From positions 124,001 through 188,000 of the forward strand of contig NZ_ATVH01000011.1 of the NCBI RefSeq assembly GCF_000420625.1: a stretch of DNA of 64,000 nucleotides, given 5' to 3'. The DNA comes from Fodinicurvata sediminis DSM 21159 (GTDB lineage Bacteria; Pseudomonadota; Alphaproteobacteria; Kiloniellales; DSM-21159). The notes below the pieces were generated by a model. It worked only from the letters and a program-made list of their open reading frames with translations, made no database searches and was not told the origin of the DNA. This document shows, piece after piece, positions 7,206 through 16,500 of the stretch (positions within the stretch are counted from its first letter, which is position 1; each line of letters opens with the position of its first letter). Made by a program: the position numbers and the translations under genes.

Positions 7206-7222
7206 TAATGGAACTTCCATTA
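7206..7222. promoter_or_regulatory. 17-bp palindrome upstream of the OmpA-like gene
   Basis: TAATGGAA (7206-7213) and TTCCATTA (7215-7222) are perfect complements around one C. The site lies 114 bases before the OmpA-like ATG. A symmetrical site of this length in a leader suggests an operator for a dimeric regulator. No -35/-10 pair was assigned. Confidence 0.4.
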
Positions 7223-7335
7223 GTGGACTTCAGAAGTTATGTTGTTGCATGATTTTCGGTGTGATCCGTCCGCATGGGGTTCCTCGCAACCCTGAGCAAA
7301 CGAGTTTATCAACCCAACCAGGGGGACCTCCAAAG

Positions 7336-7908
7336 ATGACCTTACTTCGAAACACCTGCTTCGCTACAGCAGCTGCCGTCGGCCTCACCATGGGCTTTGC
7401 GGCAAACCCGGCCCTCTCCGCTCAGGTCGATGACCGCGAGCATGGCTGGTGCAATGTCGTCACGAACATCCAGCCGGAGAACGTGATTCGCTCCTCCAAC
7501 GGCAAGGCCGTGATCCAGGATTCTTCCTATCCTTGCGAACCACAGATGGCCGAAGAGCCTGAGCCCGAGCCCGAAGCCCCCGAATCGTTCGTGGTTTACT
7601 TCGACTTCGATCGTTCCAACATCCGTCCGGATGCGGCCGAAACTCTGGTCGACGTTCTCGAGACTGCCGAAGCGGAAGAAGCTCAGGGCTTCGCTCTGAC
7701 CGGTCACACCGATACTGTTGGCTCGGCCGAGTACAACATGGCGCTGTCTCTGCGTCGTGCCGAATCGGTTCGCGACTGGTTCGTGGACCGCGGCGTTCCG
7801 GCTAATGCAATCTCGGTTGCCGGTCGTGGCTTCTCCGAGCCGGCCGTTCCGACTGGCCCGGAAGTTCGCGAGCAGCTCAACCGTCGTGTTGAGATCGTGA
7901 TGCAGTAA
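7336..7908 (+). CDS. OmpA-domain outer-membrane/peptidoglycan-associated protein
   Basis: The frame opens at 7249, but ATG 7336 is chosen because AGGGGGACC precedes it and the product then starts with a signal peptide (TLLRNTCFATAAAVGLTMGF, likely cleaved after ALSA). The mature protein has a short N-terminal part with two cysteines, an acidic Glu/Pro spacer (AEEPEPEPEAPES), and a C-terminal OmpA/MotB domain from about residue 95. Its motifs are VYFDFDRSNI, LTGHTDTVGSAEYN, LSLRRAESVRDWF and NRRVEIVMQ. Such domains bind diaminopimelate in peptidoglycan. At 190 residues it lacks an OmpA beta-barrel, so it is more like a small soluble tether. It is single-gene, with its own terminator. Confidence 0.88.
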   Translation: MTLLRNTCFATAAAVGLTMGFAANPALSAQVDDREHGWCNVVTNIQPENVIRSSNGKAVIQDSSYPCEPQMAEEPEPEPEAPESFVVYFDFDRSNIRPDAAETLVDVLETAEAEEAQGFALTGHTDTVGSAEYNMALSLRRAESVRDWFVDRGVPANAISVAGRGFSEPAVPTGPEVREQLNRRVEIVMQ

Positions 7909-7934
7909 GCCATACGGCTTAACGCACAAGAAGA

Positions 7935-7963
7935 AACCGGCGCCCTTAGGGCGCCGGTTTTTT
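7935..7963 (+). terminator. Intrinsic terminator of the OmpA-like gene
   Basis: An 11-bp perfect stem, AACCGGCGCCC with GGGCGCCGGTT, has a TTA loop and six T residues at its end (7958-7963). It lies 27 bases after the stop and 14 bases before the end of the convergent minus-strand gene. Confidence 0.92.
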
Positions 7964-7976
7964 CAATGGTGACATC

Positions 7977-9614
7977 TCACGCTTCTTGTATTCGCTGGCG
8001 CAATGCTTCCAAGTCTTGGGGGGCGTCGATATCGGCGAGCACCGAGGCATCCTTGACATCCACTTCGGCCACACGGTCGGGATAGTCTCCGAGCAAACGA
8101 CGAGCCCCGATATCGCCGGAAATCTCCATAATTTCCGGGAAGAATTCCTTTCCGATCAATACCGGATTGCCAGGTTTGCCTTCCCAGGTGGGGACGCAGA
8201 TTTCACGTCCTTCGACAGGATTGTAGCTCGTCACCAAACGATTCAGGACTTCGCTGCTGACCTCTGGCATGTCGGCCAGCATGACAATGACGGCATCGGT
8301 GTTTTCTTCCAATCCAGCCAGGCCAGCCTGCAAAGATGTACTGAGCCCGTCGGCGTATTTCGGGTTATGGATGAAGCGCACCGCCTTGTCTTTGAGGTTG
8401 GTCTGGATCTTGTCGGCTTCGTAACCCGTGACAACCAGGCAGTCTGACACCTGGGAGTCCAGGGCCGTATCGATAGTGGCTTCCAAAAGGCTTTTGCCGT
8501 TTGCCTTTTCAAGCAGCTTGTTGATTCGTCCCATACGCCGTGATTGACCCGCCGCCAGAACAAGGGCCGTGACCTTGGGCAGGCGTTCTGTCTCGTCGTG
8601 AGAGACAGCTTGTGTCCGGGGCATAGGGCGTGAGGGAATTTCCTTCAGCAAGCCCCCCACACCCATCCCGGAAATATCATCGGGTTTAATAGGCAGGTCT
8701 GCACAAAGGCGTTGTAGAACCCAGTCAAAGCCATTCAGCTTTGGGGATCGCGCGCAGCCAGGCAAACCGATGACATCGATTCCCTCGATTTCGGCGAGCA
8801 GCAGCAAATTTCCAGGATCAACTGGCATACCGAAATGATTGACTTGTCCGCCAGAACGCTCGATGGCGGCTGGTATGGTGTCCTTGCGGTCGATAATCGC
8901 GGAGGCCCCGGATATCAGCAGGATATCCAGTTTTTCTGCAGCCAGTCGTGAGATCGCGGCGGCAACCTCTTCCTCCTCATGGACACAGCGTATCTCTCGG
9001 ACATCGGGACTGCCCAATTGCCGGAGACGATGGTTGAGTGCTGACTGTGTCTTATCAAGAAGGCTCTCCTTCATGCCAGCCAAACTGGTCTGGATCAGGC
9101 CGACCTTCTTGCGCTGGAAAGAGGCAATCTGTACGGGCGCTTCACCCGCTTCTTGGCAGAGTTCCTGACATCTCTGCAGGGATTGCCGGGATGCCGCAAA
9201 AGGAATGATCTTCACGGTCGCCATCATCTGCCGTGGTTCCACCACTTCATACGCCGGCAGCGTTGCGACAGTTAGTGCTTCATCAATCCGGTTCACGCTG
9301 TTGATCAGCTTGGTATCAAGGCGCAGGAGCCCGCGACTTGAGGACATAATATTGCAGCGACCCGTTACAGCACTGGTCAATGCAGTGCCATCACCAGAAA
9401 GCGAGGAGGCAAGGGCTTCGGCTGCTTCATCTTCGTGAACGTCGCCGTCCTCCAGCTGCGCAACCGTGACTTCTTCAATTTGGGCCAGACGAAGCGCCTC
9501 GATGTCTTCGCTGCTGAGACGACGCCCTTTCTTGAAGCTGACGGAGCCACGTTTCAGGGAATGGGCAAGCAGCGTGCCTTCGGCCTGACTTACGGGCATC
9601 TGGCCAAATTTCAT
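7977..9614 (-). CDS. mocA: Molybdopterin-binding domain fused to MobA/MocA-type nucleotidyltransferase
   Basis: This is a 545-residue two-domain protein. Residues about 1-335 resemble the MoeA/MogA molybdopterin-binding fold (ISGASAIIDRKDTIP, FGMPVDPGNLLLLAE, IGLPGCARSPKLNGFDW). From about 345 an NTP-transferase domain begins with TALVLAAGQSRRMGRINKLL, then LVVTGYEAD and VIVMLADMPEV. MocA-like enzymes transfer CMP to molybdopterin for xanthine-dehydrogenase-family enzymes, which fits its place as the last gene of the cox series. It follows the XdhC C-terminal gene by one base. The symbol is assigned by family. The enzyme's nucleotide choice is not proven by sequence alone. Confidence 0.82.
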   Translation of the reverse strand: MKFGQMPVSQAEGTLLAHSLKRGSVSFKKGRRLSSEDIEALRLAQIEEVTVAQLEDGDVHEDEAAEALASSLSGDGTALTSAVTGRCNIMSSSRGLLRLDTKLINSVNRIDEALTVATLPAYEVVEPRQMMATVKIIPFAASRQSLQRCQELCQEAGEAPVQIASFQRKKVGLIQTSLAGMKESLLDKTQSALNHRLRQLGSPDVREIRCVHEEEEVAAAISRLAAEKLDILLISGASAIIDRKDTIPAAIERSGGQVNHFGMPVDPGNLLLLAEIEGIDVIGLPGCARSPKLNGFDWVLQRLCADLPIKPDDISGMGVGGLLKEIPSRPMPRTQAVSHDETERLPKVTALVLAAGQSRRMGRINKLLEKANGKSLLEATIDTALDSQVSDCLVVTGYEADKIQTNLKDKAVRFIHNPKYADGLSTSLQAGLAGLEENTDAVIVMLADMPEVSSEVLNRLVTSYNPVEGREICVPTWEGKPGNPVLIGKEFFPEIMEISGDIGARRLLGDYPDRVAEVDVKDASVLADIDAPQDLEALRQRIQEA

Positions 9615-9615
9615 C

Positions 9616-10332
9616 TCATCCGCTCCTTCCGGATTTTCCGGGGATTGCAGTATTGCGCAAAACAGCTGTCAACTCTGCCAGAATGGAGACAGCAATTTCC
9701 GCAGGACTCTGTGCGCCAATGGACAGGCCAACTGGACCATGTATACGAGAGAGTGTGTCCTGATCCATACCAGCCTCACTTAGACGCTGGAGGCGTTTTT
9801 GATGCGTTCGGTTGGACCCCAGTGCACCAATGTAGAAAGCAGGGCTCTCGAGCGCGACCAGTAGGGCGGGATCATCCAGCTTGGGATCATGTGTGAGTGT
9901 GACGACAGCAGAGCGGCTGTCGAGGTCGAGACCTTCCAGAGCTTCATCGGGCCAGGATTGGAGAATCTTCAGGCCGGGAAAACGTGATTGGGTTCCCCAC
10001 GCTTGCCGAGGATCGATCAGTGTGACCTCATAACCCATCTGGTCCGCTATCGGGCACAGCTTCTGGGCGATATGGACAGCACCAATAACCATAAGACGAG
10101 CTGGGGGCATATGACATTCGGCAAAATGCCGTTTGTCACTCATCAGGCCACTTTTTCCTTGGGAAAGGGCGTTTCGCGCCTCCTCCATCAGGCCATCGGG
10201 CAGCTTCAGCTCGCCTTCTAGCTGCTCGGGAAGAAGCAGCAATTGTTGGCCCGACTCCAGATTCGTCACGAGACAGGCAGGTACCTTTGACTGCATGGCC
10301 CTGCGCAAGCTTTTCAGAAGTGACCCTTTCAT
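9616..10332 (-). CDS. XdhC C-terminal (Rossmann) domain protein
   Basis: This 238-residue protein has the XdhC Rossmann domain: RLMVIGAVHIAQKLCPIAD, SAVVTLTHDPKLDDPALL, FYIGALGSNRTHQKRLQRL and GLSIGAQSPAEIAVSILAEL. XdhC proteins bind the molybdenum cofactor, help its sulfuration and insert it into xanthine-dehydrogenase-family enzymes. The first 90 residues lack the XdhC/CoxI N-terminal domain, which is encoded by the gene just upstream. The two overlap by four bases (ATGA), so a normally single protein is split here and the parts are made in coupled fashion. Confidence 0.88.
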   Translation of the reverse strand: MKGSLLKSLRRAMQSKVPACLVTNLESGQQLLLLPEQLEGELKLPDGLMEEARNALSQGKSGLMSDKRHFAECHMPPARLMVIGAVHIAQKLCPIADQMGYEVTLIDPRQAWGTQSRFPGLKILQSWPDEALEGLDLDSRSAVVTLTHDPKLDDPALLVALESPAFYIGALGSNRTHQKRLQRLSEAGMDQDTLSRIHGPVGLSIGAQSPAEIAVSILAELTAVLRNTAIPGKSGRSG

Positions 10333-10676
10333 TGATCAGACACCAGCTTCTCCACGTAAACGCGTACGGTGCCGCCACAAGCAAGGCCCACCTCCCAGGC
10401 ATCCTCATTCGTGACACCGAACTCTAGCAGGCGGGGCGCTCCGTCCTTCATTGCCTGTTTGGCTTCTTCAACCACCGCCCCCTCGATGCATCCACCTGAG
10501 ACTGAACCCATCATGTCTCCGGCTTCGTCCACCAGAAGATGACTTCCTACGGGGCGGGGAGAAGAGCCCCAGGTGCCGACAACTGTTGCCAAGGCTGCAG
10601 TCCGCCCCTGATCGAGCCAGCTTTCTGCGAGTCCCAGGATTTCATCGCTCGCGGCATAGAGTGGATTTTCCGTCAT
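10329..10676 (-). CDS. XdhC/CoxI N-terminal domain protein
   Basis: This 115-residue protein equals the N-terminal XdhC/CoxI domain: LATVVGTWGSSPRPVGSHLL, then GSVSGGCIEGAVVEEA, and GLACGGTVRVYVEKL at the end. The Cys in SGGCIEG and the Cys in LACGG are the conserved residues linked to cofactor handling. It overlaps coxE upstream by four bases (ATGA at 10673-10676) and the Rossmann-domain gene downstream by four. Together the two genes replace one XdhC gene. The split lies between domains, with intact coupled frames, so it is not a frameshift artefact. Confidence 0.88.
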   Translation of the reverse strand: MTENPLYAASDEILGLAESWLDQGRTAALATVVGTWGSSPRPVGSHLLVDEAGDMMGSVSGGCIEGAVVEEAKQAMKDGAPRLLEFGVTNEDAWEVGLACGGTVRVYVEKLVSDQ

Positions 10677-11968
10677 CCCACCAAGTCCTCCTTCCAGATC
10701 TTTGCCGGGCTGGGCCGGGACATGGCACTGCTTTGCAGGACATCAGCCAGCTGCCCCAAACTTTCCAGATTATGAACCGGCAGAAAGTCATCGACATGCG
10801 GCAAAAGAGCTCGGGCCCCGCCGGTTTTGGGTTGATAACCATCGTAACGGAGCAAGGGATTGAGCCAGATCAGGCGACGACAGGACTTGTGTAGCCGCTC
10901 GGCTTCCTTTTCCAGCAAGGTGTTGTCCTCACGGTCCAGGCCGTCCGTGATCAGCAGGACAGTGGCACCCTGTGCCAGTACACGACGTGACCAATGAAAA
11001 TTAAAGTCGGAGAGACAGCTTCCGATGCGCGTCCCCCCATCCCAGTCCTGTGCAGTGTGTCCGATATCATCGAGTGCAATATCGACATCCTTTTCCTTGA
11101 GCGAACGGGTCACATTGGTCAGGTGCGTTCCGAACAGGAATGAATGCACACGCTCCCGCTCACCCGTGGTGGCATGCATGAAATGCAGCAAGATGCGTGA
11201 ATAGCGGCTCATGGAGCCCGAGATGTCACAGAGGATGACGAGAGGGGGAATCCGCTCGCGGCGTTTTCGCCAGGAAAAGCGCATGGTTTCACTGCCACTG
11301 CGGAGCGATTGCCGAAGGCTGTTGCGTAGATCAATGCGCCCGGGTGTGGCCGCTGCCTTGAAGCGTCGTGTACGAAGCCTTTCAAACGGCATGCGCATGC
11401 GGGCTATGCGCTGCTTGGCTTCCTGGATCTCTTCTTGTGACATTTGCTCAAAGTCACGATTCTGCAGGCTGTCCTTCTGTGACCAGGTCAAGGCTGCATC
11501 AAGTTCAATTTCCTGCTTTTCCGATTCCTTTTCTTCCTGCTCATTCTGGTCGAATTGCATGGCCTCGGCGACACGACGATTGAGCGGTTTTCCCGGATCG
11601 TTCTCGCTTGTTTCATCGAACATTGTCGGCAGGAAAAGCGAACGCATGCGATCCAGAAGGTGCGGATTGCGCCAGAAAACCTCGAAAGCTTGGTCAAAGA
11701 TCTCCTGTTGATCCCGGTGGGTGAGGCAGACTCCATGAAGCGCCCAGTAAAAATCTTCCCGCTGCCGAAGACCGACCGCCTGTACGGCTTCAAAGACCTC
11801 AAGTGCTGTAGATGTTCCAACCGGAATGCCCGCCGAGCGCAGGACACGCAGGAAGCGCAGGATGTTCTCTGCAAGTCGTCCTGATCCGGTCTCTTCCCAA
11901 CTGCCAGATGTCTCGGAATCAACCTGGCCCGCGTTCAAGATTCCTGCAAAGGGTCCGCTTTGTTGCAT
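10673..11968 (-). CDS. coxE: CoxE-like VWA-domain protein
   Basis: This 431-residue protein has the VWA CoxE-like domain in its second half. The metal-ion-dependent adhesion site reads LVILCDISGSMSRYSRIL, followed by SFLFGTHLTNVTRSL, then DWDGGTRIGSCL and VLLITDGLDRED. In Oligotropha/Afipia, CoxE works with the AAA+ ATPase CoxD in building the sulfur-copper-molybdenum centre of CO dehydrogenase. Here the partner ATPase lies directly upstream with a 9-base gap. The N-terminal half is helical and highly charged, with an EKESEKQEIELDAAL stretch. The role is inferred from the family and neighbours. Confidence 0.88.
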   Translation of the reverse strand: MQQSGPFAGILNAGQVDSETSGSWEETGSGRLAENILRFLRVLRSAGIPVGTSTALEVFEAVQAVGLRQREDFYWALHGVCLTHRDQQEIFDQAFEVFWRNPHLLDRMRSLFLPTMFDETSENDPGKPLNRRVAEAMQFDQNEQEEKESEKQEIELDAALTWSQKDSLQNRDFEQMSQEEIQEAKQRIARMRMPFERLRTRRFKAAATPGRIDLRNSLRQSLRSGSETMRFSWRKRRERIPPLVILCDISGSMSRYSRILLHFMHATTGERERVHSFLFGTHLTNVTRSLKEKDVDIALDDIGHTAQDWDGGTRIGSCLSDFNFHWSRRVLAQGATVLLITDGLDREDNTLLEKEAERLHKSCRRLIWLNPLLRYDGYQPKTGGARALLPHVDDFLPVHNLESLGQLADVLQSSAMSRPSPAKIWKEDLVG

Positions 11969-11977
11969 GGCCAGGCC

Positions 11978-12934
11978 TTACTGCGCTGTGGCAACATCCC
12001 GCTTGATCTTCTGTAGCAGGCGGGTTGCCTCGCTGCCCTCAATCTTGGCTATGTCATCCTGATACTTGAGAAGCACACCGAGCGTGTCATCGATGGCTGA
12101 GCTGTCCAGACTGATCATGTCGAGTTGAACCAGGGCTTCGGCCCAGTCGATGGTTTCCGCAATGCCGGGTGACTTGAACAGGTTGGCGTCACGCAACGCA
12201 TGAACAAAGCAAACGATCTCACGGCTCAAGCTGGCTGGAACGCCTGGAGCTCGAGATGCCAGGATCTTCTGCTCGCGCTCCATGTCCGGATAATCAACCC
12301 AGTGATAGAGGCAGCGTCGCTTGAGCGCGTCATGGATTTCACGGGTTCGGTTTGAGGTCAGGATCACGATTGGCGGTTCGCTCGCCTTTATGTTCCCAAG
12401 CTCTGGAATCGATATCTGGAAATCGGACAGCAGTTCCAGAAGAAAGGCCTCGAAGGGTTCATCCGTGCGATCCAGTTCATCGATCAGCAGGATAGGTGGC
12501 CCTTCCGGGGCCGGTTTCAGGGCTTGCAACAAGGGACGCTCGATCAGGAACTCTTTGGAAAAGATATCCGATACCAACGAAGCCCGATCGTCGGAATGTC
12601 CGGTTGCCTCAGCCAGGCGAATCTCGATCATCTGCCTGGGGTAGTTCCATTCATAGGCGGAACTCGCCAAATCCAGTCCTTCGTAGCACTGCAAGCGAAT
12701 CATGCGCCGGCCCAAGGACGCCGACAGAACCTTGGCCAACTCAGTCTTGCCAACACCGGCTTCTCCTTCCAGGAACAGGGGGCGCTTCAGCTTAAGGGCC
12801 AAGTACACCATGGTGGCGAGGTTTCTGCCCGCTACGTAATTACCCTGCTCCAGAAGATTCAGCGTTGCTTCGACACTATCGGGAAGCGGGGAGGAATAAT
12901 GGTTAGCACTATCGTTCACGGTTTCTGTGTCCAT
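11978..12934 (-). CDS. coxD: MoxR-family AAA+ ATPase, CoxD-like
   Basis: This 318-residue protein has Walker A GEAGVGKTE (about 57-65), Walker B ILLIDELDR, sensor 1 VILTSNRTREI and an arginine finger region DALKRRCLYHWVDYPD, all typical of MoxR ATPases. With the VWA protein downstream it forms the MoxR/VWA chaperone pair used to mature molybdenum hydroxylases. Its start overlaps the 3' end of the ydbL-like gene by 19 bases, tying the maturation set to the lipid-bridge operon in one transcript. Confidence 0.9.
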   Translation of the reverse strand: MDTETVNDSANHYSSPLPDSVEATLNLLEQGNYVAGRNLATMVYLALKLKRPLFLEGEAGVGKTELAKVLSASLGRRMIRLQCYEGLDLASSAYEWNYPRQMIEIRLAEATGHSDDRASLVSDIFSKEFLIERPLLQALKPAPEGPPILLIDELDRTDEPFEAFLLELLSDFQISIPELGNIKASEPPIVILTSNRTREIHDALKRRCLYHWVDYPDMEREQKILASRAPGVPASLSREIVCFVHALRDANLFKSPGIAETIDWAEALVQLDMISLDSSAIDDTLGVLLKYQDDIAKIEGSEATRLLQKIKRDVATAQ

Positions 12935-13254
12935 TCGCCGTTTGGCTTCTTGACCCAGGTCCCGCTTGGGGCTTTCTGGATGATCTGTTCAAAATAGACC
13001 TTGCCGACTTCCTGAACAGGGGCGTTCTGTTGCTCAGCGCGTTCCCTATAGACCTCGAGGCGTTCCTTGTTGATGTCGTTCACTGCACGCTCCGCAGAGG
13101 GCGTGCGTGCTTCCATCAAGCCATCCCAACGCTCACCGGCATCCCCACTGCTGCGAAGCTCCTGCGCGGATTGTGCCCAGGCACCGGTGCCCGGACTGAA
13201 GCTGCCCAATAGAATGGCCAGAAGTGCAATAAGAAGAGTCCTACGCATATTCAT
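12916..13254 (-). CDS. ydbL: YdbL-like periplasmic protein (DUF1318)
   Basis: The frame extends to 13359, but ATG 13254 is chosen. It has GGGAA upstream and gives a clean signal peptide (MNMRRTLLIALLAILLGSFS, likely cleaved after AWA). The 112-residue product matches YdbL: AQELRSSGDAGERWDGLMEA, then AERAVNDINKERLEVYRERA and GKVYFEQIIQKAPSGTWVK. In E. coli YdbL is the periplasmic partner of YdbH and YnbE. It overlaps coxD by 19 bases, so it is translated as part of the same unit as the cox maturation genes. Confidence 0.85.
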   Translation of the reverse strand: MNMRRTLLIALLAILLGSFSPGTGAWAQSAQELRSSGDAGERWDGLMEARTPSAERAVNDINKERLEVYRERAEQQNAPVQEVGKVYFEQIIQKAPSGTWVKKPNGEWTQKP

Positions 13255-13288
13255 GCTCTGTTTCCCGTAAATACCACCGTTCGTCCGT

Positions 13289-13495
13289 TCAGAAGATGTC
13301 GGAATTGGATTCGATATCCTCTTCCGCCTGTTCTTCCAGGCGGACACGAACATCGGCATCGAGCTTGACGTTCAGGTTGATCGTGATCGGGTCTTTCGGG
13401 GCCTCGACTCTTACGGTGGGCTGGCAGGCGGCCAGCAACCCCAGTGCAAGTACGGCTGTCAGGATCCCGAAGGAGTCTTTGTGCAGTCTGGTCAC
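13289..13495 (-). CDS. ynbE: YnbE-like outer-membrane lipoprotein
   Basis: This 68-residue lipoprotein has the signal LTAVLALGLLAAC with the lipobox cysteine at about residue 24. It is followed by PKDPITINLNVKLDADVRVR, the YnbE signature. It starts at GTG 13495; no better ATG would keep the signal peptide. In E. coli YnbE stacks on the C terminus of YdbH to complete a bridge for phospholipids between inner and outer membranes. Order ydbH-ynbE-ydbL is as in E. coli. Confidence 0.88.
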   Translation of the reverse strand: MTRLHKDSFGILTAVLALGLLAACQPTVRVEAPKDPITINLNVKLDADVRVRLEEQAEEDIESNSDIF

Positions 13496-13565
13496 TTCAA
13501 AGCTTTCTTCCGTTGAAGATTGTGCAGTACATGCAGGTTGTCTTCTAATTGTGGTGGCTTAATGG

Positions 13566-16500
13566 TCATTGCACAAGTTCAAGCATATCATCCAGAATGT
13601 TGCGGGAGAGGCGCCGCCCTTCAGAGATTGCCTGGAGAAGAGGGGCGAGATTCCCACTCAAATTTATATTCAGATCAAAGGGGTGGCCATCGAGCACATC
13701 CGGATTCTGGCCCTCGAGTTTGATGGCCAGACGGCTTTCCCCCTCAGCGGGCTTGTGAATGTCCAAGCGCAGCCTGTCGTAATGGAAATTCTCCAGAGCA
13801 TCCATCATCAGGGACACGGCTTGTCCGCCAGAGGCGAGGGCAGAACGGACCTTCTCAGACTTGAATGAAATCTGGCCGTTCTGGGAGGATTCCAGGTGAC
13901 CATCTGCAATTTCGAACGTACCGCCGTTAATGGTGACAGGTATTTCCCCTGTAAAGCGCCCGTCTGCATCCAGATCTTCTATATCAATCAGGTCAACCAG
14001 TTGTGCGATACTGATATCTTCGAGCCTTAAAACCAGGTTGTGGCGATTATTGGAAAGATCGAACTCACTGCTATCGATTCTCAGGTCCCCTTCCGCAAAG
14101 GCGGCGTGCAGATTCTCGATAATTACGACAGGAAGGTTCGTTTCTCCCTTTGCAAGTTCAAGACGGCCCGATATCTCCGAGAGCAGAATATTGCCTATGC
14201 TTGCGGTTTCGATCCTGAAGGCCTGTGGTTCGGCCGTTCGCAAAGGCAATAAGCTTCCGACCCCGAGGGCACTGTCCAGGTTCTTGATCGATGTGTCGAA
14301 AACATCAAAATCAAGACCATTAAGATAAAGCTGGCCACGGCCGTTCAGTCCGTAGTCATTCCAGGAAATATTGAGGTTGAGCGCAGCATCGCCCTCGACT
14401 TCATCAAGCATATCAAGCACTGGAAACAATCCCGAAGGCTGCAGTCCATCAATCAGGAAACGATGGGACGGAAGGGACAAATTCAGTCCACCATTGCCGG
14501 TTTCCAGACTGTGTGATCCCTCAGCGATAATATTTGCCTTGCTGTACGGATTTTCGCCCGCAAGCGAATAGACCAGAGACTCGCTTCTGAGAAACACCTG
14601 CCCGGTCAGTTCCAGCGGCGTGAAAAGGGGAGGATCAGCGGTGCTGCTCATAAGTCCCTTATTCACTTGAAGCAGAGGTGTATCTTGCTGTGGCAGAGGG
14701 TATTGAGCTTCGAAGTCCAAGCCTGAAAGGCTCAACGCAGGCTCATCCAGGGTTGTCTCCTCTAGATTTCCGGTGGCACTGAAAGCAGGGGATTGTCCGG
14801 ACGGCAAGCTGGTGTCGTGCGTCATTTCAAAATCAACGGACAAGGGCTGCAGTTGACCCGTCAGAGGGGCGCCATTTGCCCGGAACTGCCGGAACCGTTG
14901 TTCCTTGAGTTCTGCTGCACCGTTGATTCCCAGGTTGAAATCAGAATCCCCCTCGTTACGCAGGAACAGTGCGGTCAGTTGGTCGATCCTGATCTCTGAT
15001 TCCGGAATCTCCAGGCCGGCCGGCAGCGATAGACCTTTTGCATTGACTGTCCCGGGTTCCAGGACAGCGACCTCCAGTTTCCGGCTCGTCTCGCCGCTGA
15101 ATTCTATGGACAGTTCGGCTGTGCTCCTTCCAGTACTGGCATAAGGCGTGCTGAAGCCTTCACTCACCGCTGACAGCGTTGCATGTCCATTGTAGCTTTC
15201 AAAGGTACCTGAAAGGCTGGCAGATCCACTGATCCTGTGTGTTCCAAGCTGCTTGAGGGGAAGGCTCTCGACAAGAAGGTTCTCAACCCTGGCTTTAAGC
15301 TGTTTCTCCTTTGGAAGGATATGCCCGGACAAACGTCCAGAAAGTTGCTCGCCTTGTGTTCCCTCGAGTTCAGCATTTGTTGAAAATTCGATGCGGGGCG
15401 TTCCGTCCAGCCCACTTACTTCAATGAAAGCTCGATCCCCCGGGGCCTCCGACAAGTGCAGGCTATAGCTATCCGCAAGAAGTTCCTCAGTTCCCGATTT
15501 GGCGCCATCAGGTCTGAGGCCCGGCTTGTGCTTCTTGGACGTCAGGGACAGTCGCGCCGGATCCTTTGGGAAGAGGGCGTACTTTGCACCCTCCAGCAAG
15601 AAGTCGGCAGACATTGAAGCGTCCATGAAACGGCGGTCGATGGGCGTTGAAAGCTTCGAGACCTCCAGACCGATCTTTCCCTTTGCGTAGATAGCTTTAA
15701 CCCAGTCTTCAATGCCTTCCGAAGCACCAGCCAGGACTGTGGCCTCCGGTAAGCGCAGATTGCCATTCAGGGAAAGAATACCCTGCATCTGCTCATCCTG
15801 AATAGGCAGGTCGTCCACCCAATCTTCCCACTCGCCCTTTGTGATTTGCACCGTGCCGTTCAGATTCAGGTCAGGGGAGTCGGAGATTTCCCGGCCGGAG
15901 AAGGACATTTCTCCCTCTATACCCATCTTGGGCACGGCCACTTCCAGGTTGCCCTCCATGGCCACCGGAAGCAGGTCAGTCAGGTTCAGCGCAATAGTCC
16001 CAGTGACACGCGACTCACTGTCGTCGATCTCGTGAAAAGTCAGCTGCAGGTCATGCTTTCCCGAGCTGGTCCTGCGCAGAAGAGCATCCATTGAAAGACT
16101 GTAGCGTTTTCCTTCATGAACAAGGGTGTACTCGGCATTTTGAAGCTGGATATCGGATACTTCCCAGTTTCCGACGAGGTCCTGGGGGGAAGGTATCGAA
16201 TCTTCTTGAGGGGCGCCTTCACCATCGAGGCTTGCGCTCGACCCATTGTTTTGGCGGTCGGTGTGTTCCTGCAAGACATCGAGGCCATGAAGCTCCAATT
16301 CGGGTAATACGCCGGAAAGCAGATCTCCCGGGTTGTAGCGTATGATCAGCTGGTCTGCTGAGATACGTTCCAACATTTCGTTGCGGATATGCAGATCTTC
16401 GATAACAGCCTGCTTCAAACCAACCTCGGCAACCGTCAACTTGGCAGGAATTCCAGCTTGCTGCAGGTAATGATCCGCAGCCCATTGCAAGACTGGCTTG

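Larger units (their letters stand above)
6631..7335. other. Gene-free stretch, likely junction between mobile element and chromosome
   Basis: No open frame here has a believable product and ribosome site. The 83-codon minus-strand frame at 6935-7186 has odd composition and no recognisable motif. Base composition is more A+T-rich than the genes to the right. It contains a 10-bp inverted repeat, CTTTTCTTAA (6831-6840) and TTAAGAAAAG (6890-6899), a short one at 7101-7116, and the palindrome at 7206-7222. I looked for a tRNA or tmRNA end that could serve as attachment site and saw none. It may contain decayed genes. Confidence 0.5.

Noticed and set aside
6605-7335. tRNA or tmRNA as an attachment site
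   Set aside because: No T-arm GTTCGA-type pattern with matching acceptor stem or CCA end could be folded by eye. A covariance-model search would settle it.
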